From Subdoligranulum variabile (lineage in GTDB: Bacteria; Bacillota; Clostridia; Oscillospirales; Ruminococcaceae): a stretch of 64,000 nucleotides of DNA. The DNA is taken from assembly GCA_004554775.1 (NCBI GenBank), contig SFKI01000005.1:131665-195664 (forward strand), given 5' to 3'. Shown piece by piece: positions 9,175 through 17,819 of this stretch (within the stretch, counting starts at the first letter, position 1; each line of letters opens with the position of its first letter). The notes under the pieces are model-generated. The model was not told the origin of the DNA, made no database searches, and saw nothing but the letters and a program-made list of their open reading frames with translations. The translations under genes and the position numbers were made by a program.

Positions 9175-9876
9175 TTATTTGTGGTTGTTGATAGCCGCCG
9201 TGAAGCGGGCCGTGATCTCGGCCGGGCGGGTAATGGCACCGCCGACGACCAGCGCAAACGCACCGGCGTACAGCGCCTGCACGGCCTGCTCGGGCGTGTG
9301 GATGTGGCCCTCGGCGATGATCTTGGCCGGGCACTCGCGCGCAAGCTGGGCAATGTAGCCAAAGTCTACATCGTCGATGCCCTCGGTCTCGGGCGTGTAG
9401 CCGCGCATGGTGGTGCCGACGAAATCCGCACCGGCAGCGGCGCAGGCCATGGCATTTTCGATGTTGTCGCAGTCGGCCATCAGCAGCTGGTCGGGGTATT
9501 TTTCCTTGATGGCGCGGATGAACTCGGCGCTGGTCTGGCCGTTGGGGCGCAATGCCCCTGTGCCCTGCACAGCCAGAATGTCCACGCCGCAGGCGACCAG
9601 CTCGTCCACTTCCTTCATCGTGACGGTAATGTACATCGGCGTGCCGGGATAATCCTTTTTGATGATGCCGATGACCGGCAAATCGACCACCTGCTTGATC
9701 TGGGTGATATCGCGCACGGTGTTGGCGCGGATGCCGACCGCACCGGACTGGGCGGCGGCCTTGGCCATCAGCGGCATGACACCGCCCTCTTTGGTGTAGA
9801 GCGGTTCGTGCTCCAACGCCTGGCAGGAAACGATCAGGCCGCCCTGGATCTGGTTGAAAATTTGTTCGTGGGTCAT
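9175..9876 (-). CDS. nanE: N-acetylmannosamine-6-phosphate 2-epimerase
   Basis: A 233-residue (beta/alpha)8 protein of the NanE family, converting ManNAc-6-phosphate to GlcNAc-6-phosphate. Family landmarks are GLIVSCQALEHEPLY at the N terminus, GIRANTV, GIIKKDY (containing the catalytic-type lysine), LMADCDNIENA and the phosphate-binding end IAEGHIHTPEQA...VVGGAITRP. It starts with ATG behind AAGGAG and ends ten bases before the ROK kinase, so the two are co-transcribed. Confidence 0.93.
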   Translation of the reverse strand: MTHEQIFNQIQGGLIVSCQALEHEPLYTKEGGVMPLMAKAAAQSGAVGIRANTVRDITQIKQVVDLPVIGIIKKDYPGTPMYITVTMKEVDELVACGVDILAVQGTGALRPNGQTSAEFIRAIKEKYPDQLLMADCDNIENAMACAAAGADFVGTTMRGYTPETEGIDDVDFGYIAQLARECPAKIIAEGHIHTPEQAVQALYAGAFALVVGGAITRPAEITARFTAAINNHK

Positions 9877-9907
9877 TTTTGTTGCTCCTTCATGGTGTCG
9901 GGTATGC

Positions 9908-9930
9908 GGGCGGATGCTTGCATCCGCCCC
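9908..9930. repeat. Intergenic palindrome, GCGGATGC-core module
   Basis: GGGCGGATGC and its complement GCATCCGCCC separated by TT, between nanE and the YhcH gene. It is another copy of the dispersed family and lies inside an operon without breaking any gene. Confidence 0.65.
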
Positions 9931-9958
9931 ACCCTACAAAGCAAACGCGCGTGTGCAA

Positions 9959-10408
9959 TCACTTCATCAAAATTTTCACAACCGCCTTGCGCACGTGGTC
10001 GCAGCCGGGGGTCTTGCAGCTGGGCTTGTGCAGCTCGCCGGGGAAGAACACGACGAACCGTCCGCCGCCCAAAGCACCGCCCGCATGTTCGGGACCGGAT
10101 TTCAGGCCGAAGTCGTCTGCTTCGTTAAACTCGCCCTCGTCCTTGCCCTCGCTGGCCCAGCCCCAGTGCTCACTGCCGGTCAGGTCGATCTGCAAGTCCG
10201 CATAGCGGCGGTGGTACTCAAACGCAGCGCCGTCGGCTTCGCGTAGGTCGGCGTCCATCACGTTGACGAACACCTTGTCCCCGTCGATGATGGTCTTGCC
10301 GTTTTTCAGCGCGTCCAGCGTGTGGCTGTTCAGCCAGTCGATGGCCACATCCAGGTTGGGATGGTGGCCCTTATACTTCATAATGTAATCAAACGAATCT
10401 ACGATCAT
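9959..10408 (-). CDS. YhcH/YjgK/YiaL (DUF386) family protein
   Basis: A 149-residue beta-sandwich protein of the family that includes E. coli YhcH/NanQ, reported as an anomerase for N-acetylneuraminate. Recognisable features are IDGDKVFVNV near residue 42, EYHRRYADLQIDL near 65 and the late FFPGELHKP with a metal-type histidine. Its place between nanA and nanE supports a role in preparing the sialic-acid anomer or a related sugar for the pathway. Start ATG follows a weak GGAACTG site twelve bases after nanA. Confidence 0.88.
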   Translation of the reverse strand: MIVDSFDYIMKYKGHHPNLDVAIDWLNSHTLDALKNGKTIIDGDKVFVNVMDADLREADGAAFEYHRRYADLQIDLTGSEHWGWASEGKDEGEFNEADDFGLKSGPEHAGGALGGGRFVVFFPGELHKPSCKTPGCDHVRKAVVKILMK

Positions 10409-10420
10409 TTTAACAGTTCC

Positions 10421-11350
10421 TTACAGTTTGGCGATGGCTTCCTCGATCATCTTCTGGGCTTCGGCTACAATCGCCTCATCCTCGGGGATCAGGTTGGGCA
10501 GCGGGGCGCGCACGCCGCCAAGCTCCAGCCCGTACATGCGGCGCAGGATTTCTTTCATCACAGCGTACAAATTGCCGTGGGCTTCGCACATCTTGTAGAT
10601 GATGCGGTCGGCGTCGTACTGGATGGCGCGTGCAGCAGGGATGTCGCCCTTCTCGATCAGCTCGTTCATGCGGAGGAACAGCTCGGGCATGACGGCGTAG
10701 GTGCCGCCGATGCCGCCGTCAGCGCCCATCACGCGGCCGGAGACGAACTGCTCGTCCGGGCCGTTGAATACGGCGAAGCCATCCGCACCGCGGGCGGCGG
10801 TCCCGGCATCCTTGAACATCTGGATATCCTGCGTGGGCATCGAGCTGTTCTTGACGGCAATGACATTGGGGTTCTTGAGCATCTCTTGCAGCAGGGGCAT
10901 CGTCAGGGCGGTGCCGGCCAGCTGCGGGATGTTGTAGATGACAAACTCGGTGTTGGGGGCGGCGGCGCTCATCGCGTTCCAATATTCGGCGATCGCGTAG
11001 TTGGGCAGGTGGAAGTAGATGGGCGGGATGGCCGCGATAGCATCCACGCCGCACTTCTCGGCGTGGGCGGCCAGCTCGACGGAGTCAGCGGTGTTGTTGC
11101 AGGCCACATGGGCGATGACGGTGATCTTGCCCTTGGCCTCGCTCATTACAGCCTCGAGCACGGCCTTGCGCTCATCCGGGTGCTGGTAGATGCACTCGCC
11201 GGAGGAACCGCCGACGTAGACGCCCTTGACGCCCTTGGCGATCAGGTGGCGGGTCAGCGCCTTGACGCCCTCGGTCGAGATGGAGCCATCGGGCGCATAG
11301 CAGGCATAAAACGCGGGGATAATGCCGCGGTATTTGGTAATGTCTTTCAT
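10421..11350 (-). CDS. nanA: N-acetylneuraminate lyase
   Basis: A 309-residue class I aldolase of the DapA/NanA superfamily that splits N-acetylneuraminate into ManNAc and pyruvate. The carboxylate-binding GGSSGE lies at residues 47-52, the catalytic tyrosine in FVIYNIPQLAG is Tyr139, and the Schiff-base lysine in VIAVKNSS is Lys167. The context of a dedicated importer, NanE and a kinase separates it from dihydrodipicolinate synthase. The start ATG follows AAGGGAG; the 14-codon upstream extension is ignored. Confidence 0.92.
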   Translation of the reverse strand: MKDITKYRGIIPAFYACYAPDGSISTEGVKALTRHLIAKGVKGVYVGGSSGECIYQHPDERKAVLEAVMSEAKGKITVIAHVACNNTADSVELAAHAEKCGVDAIAAIPPIYFHLPNYAIAEYWNAMSAAAPNTEFVIYNIPQLAGTALTMPLLQEMLKNPNVIAVKNSSMPTQDIQMFKDAGTAARGADGFAVFNGPDEQFVSGRVMGADGGIGGTYAVMPELFLRMNELIEKGDIPAARAIQYDADRIIYKMCEAHGNLYAVMKEILRRMYGLELGGVRAPLPNLIPEDEAIVAEAQKMIEEAIAKL

Positions 11351-11439
11351 ACAAACACTCCCTTTAGTAAGGTTTCTTGAAAATTGTAGCACGTTGCTGT
11401 GAAAAATGAAAGAAGATGCAGAAATCTGTTGGGGTGATA

Positions 11440-11590
11440 CACAGGCTCCCCCGTCCCGGGGGAGGTGGCATGAAGTGCCAGAGGGGGAGCGCTGTCACCG
11501 AAGGCGACTGAAGGGTGGCTGGGGGGTGCGTGGCTAAAGCAGCCACCCCTCACCCGCTGCGCGGGAGCTCCCCTCACAGGGGAGCCTTTA
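11440..11590. repeat. Complex intergenic repeat with nested CTCCCC/GGGGAG hairpins
   Basis: About 150 bases of G+C-rich sequence between nanA and the permease: GGCTCCCC..GGGGGAGG at the left, GCGACTGAAGGGTGGCTG and AGCAGCCACCCCTCACC in the middle, GAGCTCCCCTCACAGGGGAGCC at the right. The outer arms can pair, giving a long cruciform-like structure. This type of element is common in intergenic DNA of gut Oscillospiraceae as far as I recall. It could reduce read-through from transporter into catabolic genes. Confidence 0.55.
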
Positions 11591-11608
11591 TAGGCGGCAG
11601 TCGGATTT

Positions 11609-12574
11609 TTAGCCCTTAACCGCACCCATCGTAATGCCCTTGGTGAAATACTTCTGGAATGCCAGGAACACGATGATGATGGGCACGGCGGCCAGGGCGG
11701 CACCGGCCATGATCAGGCCGTAGTCGGTCGAGTTCTCGGCCTGCAGCTTGGCAATGCCCAGGGAGATCGTCAGCTTGCTGGTGCTGGACAGCATGATCAG
11801 CTGCATGAAGTAATCGTTCCAGGAGTTGATGAAGGTGAAGATGGCCAGTGCGCCGATGCCGGGCTTGATGATGGGCAGCGCAATGCGGGTAAAGGTCGTA
11901 GCCTCGCTGGCACCGTCGATGCGGGCGGCTTCCAGCATTTCACCGGGGATGCCCTCGCTGAACTGCTTCATCAAAAAGACGCCGAACGGCCAGCCGACGA
12001 TCGGGAAGATCACGGCCCAGATCGTGTTGTAGAGCTGCAAACCGCTCATCTCACGCAGCAGCGGGATCAGGATGACCTGCTTGGGCAGGGCCATGGCACA
12101 GACGATGAGGGTAAACAGTACACTGCGCCCCACGAAACGCTTTTTCGCCAGCGCATAACCGGCCATGGCCGAGGTGATGCAGGTCAGGATCATCGAGGTG
12201 ACAGCCATGAACACGGTGTTGATCAGCCAGCGGATAGCGGCAGGCACCTGCGGGCCGCTCCACCAGATGATGTCCTTGCCGTCCGCGCTGAAGCGGCTGC
12301 TGAACGGTACGGCAAACTCCCACAGAGGAGCCTTCTGGCGGCTGAACAGCTTGCCGTAGTTGGTCATGATCCACTCGCTGGGCCACCACTCGGGCGTGGT
12401 CGCGTTGATGGAGACCTGGGTTTTGAACGAGCCGGTGATGATCCAGTACAGCGGGAATGCAAAGGCGATCGCCAACAGGATAATGACGATGGTGCTGAAC
12501 ACCATGTAGGGGGAGACTTTCTTCTTTTTCGTGCTCTGCGCTGCGGCAGCCGCGGTGGACTTGGTTGCTTCCAT
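11609..12574 (-). CDS. Carbohydrate ABC transporter permease, MalG type
   Basis: A 321-residue inner-membrane protein with a cytoplasmic Lys-rich N terminus and about six membrane segments. The EAA loop EAARIDGASEATTFTRIALP is the ATPase-contact motif of carbohydrate-uptake family 1 permeases. It has an unusually long loop between membrane segments 1 and 2 (roughly residues 55-110), rich in tryptophan, that would face the substrate-binding protein. It is the second permease in the sialic-acid run; no ATP-binding subunit is encoded nearby, so a shared MsmK/MalK-like ATPase is implied. Confidence 0.88.
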   Translation of the reverse strand: MEATKSTAAAAAQSTKKKKVSPYMVFSTIVIILLAIAFAFPLYWIITGSFKTQVSINATTPEWWPSEWIMTNYGKLFSRQKAPLWEFAVPFSSRFSADGKDIIWWSGPQVPAAIRWLINTVFMAVTSMILTCITSAMAGYALAKKRFVGRSVLFTLIVCAMALPKQVILIPLLREMSGLQLYNTIWAVIFPIVGWPFGVFLMKQFSEGIPGEMLEAARIDGASEATTFTRIALPIIKPGIGALAIFTFINSWNDYFMQLIMLSSTSKLTISLGIAKLQAENSTDYGLIMAGAALAAVPIIIVFLAFQKYFTKGITMGAVKG

Positions 12575-12591
12575 AACTGCTCTCCCCTCCT

Positions 12592-13512
12592 TTAATCCGA
12601 TTGCGTGACCTTGAACTGCACGGCGGACAGCAGCGCGATCATCAGGGCCAGGATAACGCCCATGGCATTGCCGTAACCGTAACGGTACAGTTTAAAGGCG
12701 GTGTAGTAGATGTAGTACATGATGGTATCGGTCGCGTGGTTGGGGCCGCCGGAGGTCAACAGCTGGATCAGCGCGAAGCACTGGAACGAGTTGATGGTGG
12801 TGATGACCAGGATGTACAGCGTGGTGGGCATGATCTGCGGCCACTTGATCTTCCAGAAAGCCTGCAGCTTGGTAGCGCCGTCGACCTCGGCAGCTTCGAC
12901 CAGAGACTGGTCAACGTTGCCCAGGGCGGAAACATACAGCACAATGGGCTGGCCGACTGAGGTGGTGAGCAGGATCAGGATGATGCAGCCCAGGGCGTAT
13001 TTGCTGTCGCCCAGCCAGTTGATGTTCTGGTCAAGCACGCCCATGGTCTTGCCGATGTAGTTGAAGATGCCGTAGTAGTTGTTGAACATCCACTTCCACA
13101 CGACGGTAACGGCGACCGAGCCGGTAACGACGGGCAGATAGAAGATAACGCGGAAGATGGACGTTGCCCACGACGGCATGTTGACGATGGCCGAAGCCAC
13201 CCACAGCGAGAAGATGCAGGTGATGGGCACCGACACCACGACGATGATCAGCGTATTGCGCAGCGCGCCAAGGAAAACACTGTCCTGGAACAGTTCAATG
13301 TAGTTCTGCAAGCCGACAAAGACATCGGCGCGGTTCATGGTGGAGTCAAAAAAGCTCGTGAATACGCACATCACCATGGGGTAGATGACGAAGCCGAGGA
13401 AGAACACCAGACTGGGCAGCAGGAACAGATAACCGGCGATGGTCTCCTGCCGGACGAGCGCGCGGCTCATCGCAGGCTGGGCGGTCTTTTTTTTAGCGGC
13501 GGAAATTGCCAA
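12592..13512 (-). CDS. Carbohydrate ABC transporter permease, MalF type, TTG start
   Basis: A 306-residue permease with about six membrane segments and the EAA loop VEAAEVDGATKLQAFWKIKWP. It pairs with the MalG-type permease 17 bases downstream. The only in-frame start compatible with the ribosome site AGGAGAG (nine bases away) is TTG at 13512, a weak initiator that would keep permease synthesis below that of the binding protein. The layout matches sialic-acid ABC importers of the SatABC/NanUVW kind. Confidence 0.87.
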   Translation of the reverse strand: MAISAAKKKTAQPAMSRALVRQETIAGYLFLLPSLVFFLGFVIYPMVMCVFTSFFDSTMNRADVFVGLQNYIELFQDSVFLGALRNTLIIVVVSVPITCIFSLWVASAIVNMPSWATSIFRVIFYLPVVTGSVAVTVVWKWMFNNYYGIFNYIGKTMGVLDQNINWLGDSKYALGCIILILLTTSVGQPIVLYVSALGNVDQSLVEAAEVDGATKLQAFWKIKWPQIMPTTLYILVITTINSFQCFALIQLLTSGGPNHATDTIMYYIYYTAFKLYRYGYGNAMGVILALMIALLSAVQFKVTQSD

Positions 13513-13554
13513 GAGAAATCTCTCCTTTCCGTGGGGGAAGTGTAAAGGTGTTTC

Positions 13555-13603
13555 GATAAAAAGCGGCGTCCTACCGCTGCATTGTGTCAGAGGTCGGACG
13601 CCG
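13555..13603 (-). terminator. Leaky terminator between binding protein and permease
   Basis: On the minus strand GGCGTCC pairs with GGACGCC and the stem is followed by GCTTTTT. Placed 59 bases after the binding-protein stop and 40 bases before the permease, it probably sets an excess of binding protein over permease. Confidence 0.65.
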
Positions 13604-13661
13604 TGGTGACCGGCGGCAGTTTGCGGTGCCCGCGGGTCAATCAGTTACTTTGGGTGGCGGT

Positions 13662-15020
13662 TCAGGATGCACTGGCAGCTGCGTTGGCAGTGGTGCAGAA
13701 CTCGTTGACGGCAGTGGTTACGTCAGCGCCGGAGCCAACCTGCTGGAGCATGTTCCACCAAGCGGTGCGAGCCTCGGCCCAGCCGGGAACGACCTGATAG
13801 TAGTCGCCCAGGTAAGGCATGAGCTTCTGGTACTCGCTCATGATCTCGTCGTCTTTGTACAGGTCAGACAGAGAGTTCTTGACAGAGAAGTAAGTAGAGG
13901 TCTTGACAGCCTTGGCAGTCTCGTCAGAGTTCGCCATGAAGTCGATGAAGGTCTTGGAAGCGGCGATCTTGTTCTCGTCGCCGTTATCGAAAATGCCGAA
14001 GCCCCAGATGCCGCCGCAGAGCTGCGGGTCGCCGGAATCGGTCGGGAACGCCATGAACAGGATGTCGTCGCCGCTGTTGGTGGTGCCGGCAGGGCCGTTA
14101 TCGGAGTTGGTCTGCTGCGCGATGTTCCAGCAGAAAGCCATCTGCAGGGTGCCGTTGCGGAAGAGGGTGATCTCCTCGCCACCGTTGATGGAAGCGTCGA
14201 AGTTGATGCCGTCCTGATCGTACAGGGCCTGGATGGCCTTGATGTTCTCGGCGGAGTCAGCGGTGTACTTGGTGTGGGCTGCATCGGTGAAGGTGCCGCC
14301 GTACATGTTGTTGATGATGGCGCGGGTGCCCTGGTCGCCGCCCTGGCCGCTGCAATAGATCGCGCCGACGTCGGTCTTGCCGGAATCGTAGACGGCCTGC
14401 ACAGCCTTCAGGAAGTTCTCGGTGGTCCAGGTGTGGTTCTCCTCGTCGACGTACTGCATTGCGTCGGCGGCCTCAAACACGGTCTTGTTGATGGCCATGC
14501 AGTGGGCGGTCATGCACAGGGGGTACTCGTAGTAAGCGCCGCTGCTGTCCTTGCAGGCGGCCTCAACGCTGGCGTTGATGTCGGCTTTCTGCTCATCGGT
14601 CCACAGGTCGCTCAGGTCGACCATCAGGCCCTTGGCGCCCCAGTTAGCGACCAGACGCTCGGGACCTTCCATGACGAGGTCAGGTGCGGAGCCGCCCTCG
14701 ATGGCGGTGTTGACCTGGTCGTCACCGTTGGTGTAGTCGAGGTACTCGACAGTCACGTGGATGTCAGGATACTGGGCGTTGAAGTCGGCCAGCAGTTCAT
14801 TGACGGAATCGGAATCGCCCCACTTGCCGATGGGGTAGGTCCACAGGGTGATGTCGGCGGCCTGGCCGGCTTCGGTGGATTCTGCGGGAGCAGCTGCAGA
14901 GGTAGTGGACTCTGCGGTGCTTGCAGGTGCGGCAGAACTGGAAGCGGCGCCGCCGCCACAGCCTACCAACAGGCTGGCTGCCATACCGGCTGCCAAGAGA
15001 GCGGATACTTTCTTTTTCAT
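13662..15020 (-). CDS. Extracellular sugar-binding lipoprotein, probable sialic-acid receptor
   Basis: A 452-residue lipoprotein. A lipoprotein signal peptide ends in LLVGC (Cys21 lipidated), followed by a Ser/Ala/Thr-rich linker to about residue 55, then a family 1 extracellular solute-binding domain starting ITLWTYPIGKW. The aromatic-rich C terminus (WAEARTAWWNML) is typical of sugar receptors. It is the first gene of the importer, transcribed from a consensus promoter with a candidate RpiR operator in its spacer. Because nanA, nanE and the kinase follow in the same direction, sialic acid is the expected ligand. The ATG follows AAGGAG. Confidence 0.85.
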   Translation of the reverse strand: MKKKVSALLAAGMAASLLVGCGGGAASSSAAPASTAESTTSAAAPAESTEAGQAADITLWTYPIGKWGDSDSVNELLADFNAQYPDIHVTVEYLDYTNGDDQVNTAIEGGSAPDLVMEGPERLVANWGAKGLMVDLSDLWTDEQKADINASVEAACKDSSGAYYEYPLCMTAHCMAINKTVFEAADAMQYVDEENHTWTTENFLKAVQAVYDSGKTDVGAIYCSGQGGDQGTRAIINNMYGGTFTDAAHTKYTADSAENIKAIQALYDQDGINFDASINGGEEITLFRNGTLQMAFCWNIAQQTNSDNGPAGTTNSGDDILFMAFPTDSGDPQLCGGIWGFGIFDNGDENKIAASKTFIDFMANSDETAKAVKTSTYFSVKNSLSDLYKDDEIMSEYQKLMPYLGDYYQVVPGWAEARTAWWNMLQQVGSGADVTTAVNEFCTTANAAASAS

Positions 15021-15106
15021 AGTGATTCTCCTTCTTTGCCTTGCGGCGTTTGTTGCCTTGCGGCCTGTGAGAGCTGCGTCCGATCTGCTGCCCTCGTGAT
15101 GTCTCT

Positions 15107-15135
15107 ATTTTAGAAAAATATTTTCATTTTGTCCA
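15107..15135 (-). promoter_or_regulatory. Promoter of the sialic-acid operon with internal candidate operator
   Basis: On the minus strand TGGACA (15130-15135), a 17-base spacer and TAAAAT (15107-15112). The spacer holds the palindrome GAAAA-ATA-TTTTC at 15113-15125, where a bound repressor would block polymerase. Confidence 0.65.
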
Positions 15136-15437
15136 TACACGAAACGCACAATCCTTTTGCTAAATAGTTGTCACTTTGCACAACCGGGAGACACAAGGGG
15201 TGGTTATTGTCCAATAAATGCCTGTATTTTGTGGTGATGCTGCTTCCCTGCCACATCAATGCGGAACGAAGCAGCGACTGTTTCCGTATATTTGCAGGAA
15301 AATTTTCACCGCTTCTGTGCACTAAAGCGGCGATAACAGGCAAAAAAGATGGTGTAAAGGCCAAGGGCAGGCTTTGATGCGCTTGTTTTATTGCATATTG
15401 CACAATGCGGCAACTGAAAAATTGGAAATTTGTTACA

Positions 15438-15488
15438 TTGTATGGAATTGAATTTTCTTGTATACTGGTTTTATAGAAAAATAATTTC
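15438..15488 (+). promoter_or_regulatory. Promoter of the esterase-RpiR genes with candidate operator at the start site
   Basis: TTGTAT (15438-15443), 17 bases, then TATACT (15461-15466). GAAAAATAATTTC at 15476-15488, overlapping the predicted start of transcription, differs by one base from the element inside the opposing promoter. Between the two promoters (about 300 bases) the only other notable site is a GAAAATTTTC palindrome at 15298-15307. Confidence 0.6.
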
Positions 15489-15605
15489 TTATCAATCTCG
15501 ATGGTGCTTCTTTCTTCCTTTATGAATCTAAGACAGCTGCGGGGTCGGGTGCAAGCGCTGCCCCCCCTTTTTATAGTAAAGAAGCGCTGCCCACGGGAGG
15601 CTTGT

Positions 15606-16277
15606 ATGAACTATTCCAATATTACCGAGCGCCGCGTGCTTTGCTACGGCGATTCCAACACCTACGGCTACGACCCGGCCCGCGACGGCCGTTACGGCGA
15701 GACCGAGCGCTATCCCCGCGTGCTGCAAGCCCTGCTTGGCAGCGAGTGGGCCGTGATCGAGGAAGGGCTGCCCGGCCGCACGGCCGTGTTTGACGACCCC
15801 ATCACCGAGGCAATGAACGGCCTGAAAACCATCAACCCGGTGCTGATGAGCCACGCACCGCTTGACACTGTGACGATCATGCTGGGCACCAACGACAGCA
15901 AGGCGCGGTTCGGCTGCAATTCCTATCTGATCGCACTGGGCATCACGCGGCTGGTGAAAAAGGCCCTGCATACCGATTGCTGGCGCGATAACGCCCACCC
16001 GGACGTGCTGGTCATCGTGCCGCCGTCCATCACGCCGGAATACGACAAGCTGAAATTTCGCGACGAGATGGGCCCCGGCTGCCACGAGCGCTGCGCGGGC
16101 ATCGCCGCCCAATTGGAGCCGATGCTGCAAGGCATCCCCGGAGTGCGTTTTTTTGACGCCAACCTGCTGCCCGGGGCGGGGTGCTCCCCCCTCGACGGCA
16201 TGCACCTGACGGTGGAAGCGCACAAAGCTGTGGCCGAGGCCTTGCAAAAGGCGTTGACTGGCGCTACAATAGTATAA
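15606..16277 (+). CDS. SGNH/GDSL-type esterase, possible sialate O-acetylesterase
   Basis: A 223-residue cytoplasmic hydrolase (no signal peptide). Block I is CYGDSNTYG (nucleophile Ser17), block II has the EEGLPGR glycine, block III is LGTNDSK and block V is DGMHLT with the catalytic Asp/His. Sequences of this SGNH subfamily act on acetylated or arylated carbohydrates. Divergence from the sialic-acid operon and a shared candidate operator suggest removal of O-acetyl groups from imported sialic acids, which NanA handles poorly. The start ATG follows GGGAGG. The substrate assignment is contextual. Confidence 0.75.
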   Translation: MNYSNITERRVLCYGDSNTYGYDPARDGRYGETERYPRVLQALLGSEWAVIEEGLPGRTAVFDDPITEAMNGLKTINPVLMSHAPLDTVTIMLGTNDSKARFGCNSYLIALGITRLVKKALHTDCWRDNAHPDVLVIVPPSITPEYDKLKFRDEMGPGCHERCAGIAAQLEPMLQGIPGVRFFDANLLPGAGCSPLDGMHLTVEAHKAVAEALQKALTGATIV

Positions 16278-16351
16278 AGTAACAGCCGCAGCGCCTTTTG
16301 AGGTGGTTAAGTAAGCGCAGCGCGGCGAGACGTGCAAAGGATCTTCATCTT

Positions 16352-17197
16352 ATGGTTGAGCAGAACTTTTGGGAAATACTGCGTGCCCGGCACGGCAGCC
16401 TGACCAAGTCGGGCGCGATCGTGGCGGACTATCTGGTGCAGCACGCCGAGGATGCGCAGTACCTGTCCATTTCCTCCCTGGCAAAGGCGTGCGGCGTGGC
16501 GGAAGCAACGATCTTCCGGTTCTGCCGCTCTTTGGGATTTGACGGTTATAATGAGATGAAGATCGCGCTGGCCAAGGCTAACGCCATGGCTGTGCCGGTC
16601 GCGCTGAAGCTGGAGCCGGGCGTAGATACGCAGATTTTGTGTACCCACGCCTACAACACCGCCATTGAAGCGCTGAACGGCACCCGCAACGCGCTCGACC
16701 CTGCTGCCATCGACCAGGCTGCCACGCTGTTGCAGCGCGCACGGCAGGTGTTCTGCTTTGGGCAGGGCGGCAGCAGTTTGCTGGCCAGCGATATCTGGGC
16801 GCGGTTTGCAACGATTTCCACCAAGTTCCACACCTCCGGCGACAGCCATATGCAGGCCATCGCGGCCAGCCTGATGGGGCCCGAGGACGTGGTGCTGTTT
16901 GTCTCCTACTCGGGCGCGACGCGCGACATGATGGATACGCTGCGCCTTGCCAAAGAGAACGGCGCCAAGGTCATTTTGCTGACCCATTACAACGATGCAC
17001 CCGGCACGGCGCTGGCCGATGTGGTGCTGCTGTGCGGTGCCAAGGAAAGCCCGCTCGACCCAGGCAGCATGCCGGTCAAGCTGGCGGTGCTCTTCGTCGC
17101 AAACGTTCTGGTTTTGCGCTACACGCTGGATAATCAGGAGCTTGTCACCATCTCCCGCGAGCGCACCGCCAAAGCATTGGGAAACAAATTGCTGTAA
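16352..17197 (+). CDS. MurR/RpiR-family regulator, probable NanR
   Basis: A 281-residue regulator. The N-terminal winged helix covers residues 1-80, with LSISSLAKACGVAEATIFRF as the helix-turn-helix. A SIS sugar-phosphate-binding domain covers about 105-250, with FGQGGSS and VSYSGATRDM as phosphate-binding loops. RpiR proteins commonly control nan loci and respond to ManNAc-6-P or GlcNAc-6-P. It is 74 bases behind the esterase with no terminator between, so the two are probably co-transcribed. The start ATG follows AAGGAT; an 18-codon upstream extension is not needed. Confidence 0.85.
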   Translation: MVEQNFWEILRARHGSLTKSGAIVADYLVQHAEDAQYLSISSLAKACGVAEATIFRFCRSLGFDGYNEMKIALAKANAMAVPVALKLEPGVDTQILCTHAYNTAIEALNGTRNALDPAAIDQAATLLQRARQVFCFGQGGSSLLASDIWARFATISTKFHTSGDSHMQAIAASLMGPEDVVLFVSYSGATRDMMDTLRLAKENGAKVILLTHYNDAPGTALADVVLLCGAKESPLDPGSMPVKLAVLFVANVLVLRYTLDNQELVTISRERTAKALGNKLL

Positions 17198-17212
17198 CTG
17201 CGTTATAAACAC

Positions 17213-17246
17213 AAAAGCCGGTCGCCCCGTAAGCGACCGGCTTTTT
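17213..17246. terminator. Bidirectional terminator
   Basis: AAAAGCCGGTCGC pairs with GCGACCGGCTTTTT around a seven-base loop. It lies between the convergent RpiR and GtrA genes and has A and T tracts on both sides. Confidence 0.9.
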
Positions 17247-17253
17247 GCGTGAT

Positions 17254-17808
17254 TCAGTTGTTGCTCTGTGCCCCTTCGGGGAAGATGATCTTGTTGACGA
17301 AGAAGAAAATCACCATCGAGATGCCGCCGTTGAGTACCGTGGTGCCGATGTTGTAAATAAAGTCCGGCACGAGCAGCCCGGCAACGGCAACCCAGACACA
17401 GTTGATCGAGTTGACGATGCAGGTGATGATGCAGAACGCCAGCACGTACCAGCCGATCTGCTTGGCTAAATTGCCCTTGCTGCGGAACACAAAGTTGCGC
17501 TGGATCGGGAAGTTGATGCACTCGCCCAGCACCATGGCAACCATGTAGGCGCAGAAGTACGGCAGACCGCCGTGTGCGGCATCGTAGCCGAGAATATTCC
17601 ACTGGAACGTTTCGCCAAACAGCGTGACCGGGATGCCCGGCCAGCCGAAATCCACGACCGGCAGGCTGGCAAACGCCTTGGGCAGAAATTGCAGCAGCAG
17701 ATACTTAAAAACCGTGATGAGGTTGGACACGATGACGAATAAGCCGCCCTCGCGCACCCACTTGGCAGCGGCGGGGTGTTTGGCCGCAAAGGTATTCCAG
17801 AATTGCAT
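17254..17808 (-). CDS. GtrA-family membrane protein
   Basis: A 184-residue protein with four predicted membrane segments and the GtrA-type NFPIQRNFVFRSKG motif between the second and third segments. GtrA proteins are thought to help flip lipid-linked sugars for surface-glycan modification. Here the cytoplasmic N terminus and a loop of about 30 residues rich in aromatic and glycine residues are present. It starts eleven bases behind the GH3 beta-glucosidase, whose stop codon lies inside its ribosome-site region (GGAGGT), so the two are translationally close. The link between a flippase-like protein and a GH3 enzyme is unexplained. Confidence 0.8.
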   Translation of the reverse strand: MQFWNTFAAKHPAAAKWVREGGLFVIVSNLITVFKYLLLQFLPKAFASLPVVDFGWPGIPVTLFGETFQWNILGYDAAHGGLPYFCAYMVAMVLGECINFPIQRNFVFRSKGNLAKQIGWYVLAFCIITCIVNSINCVWVAVAGLLVPDFIYNIGTTVLNGGISMVIFFFVNKIIFPEGAQSNN

Positions 17809-17819
17809 AGACACCTCCA

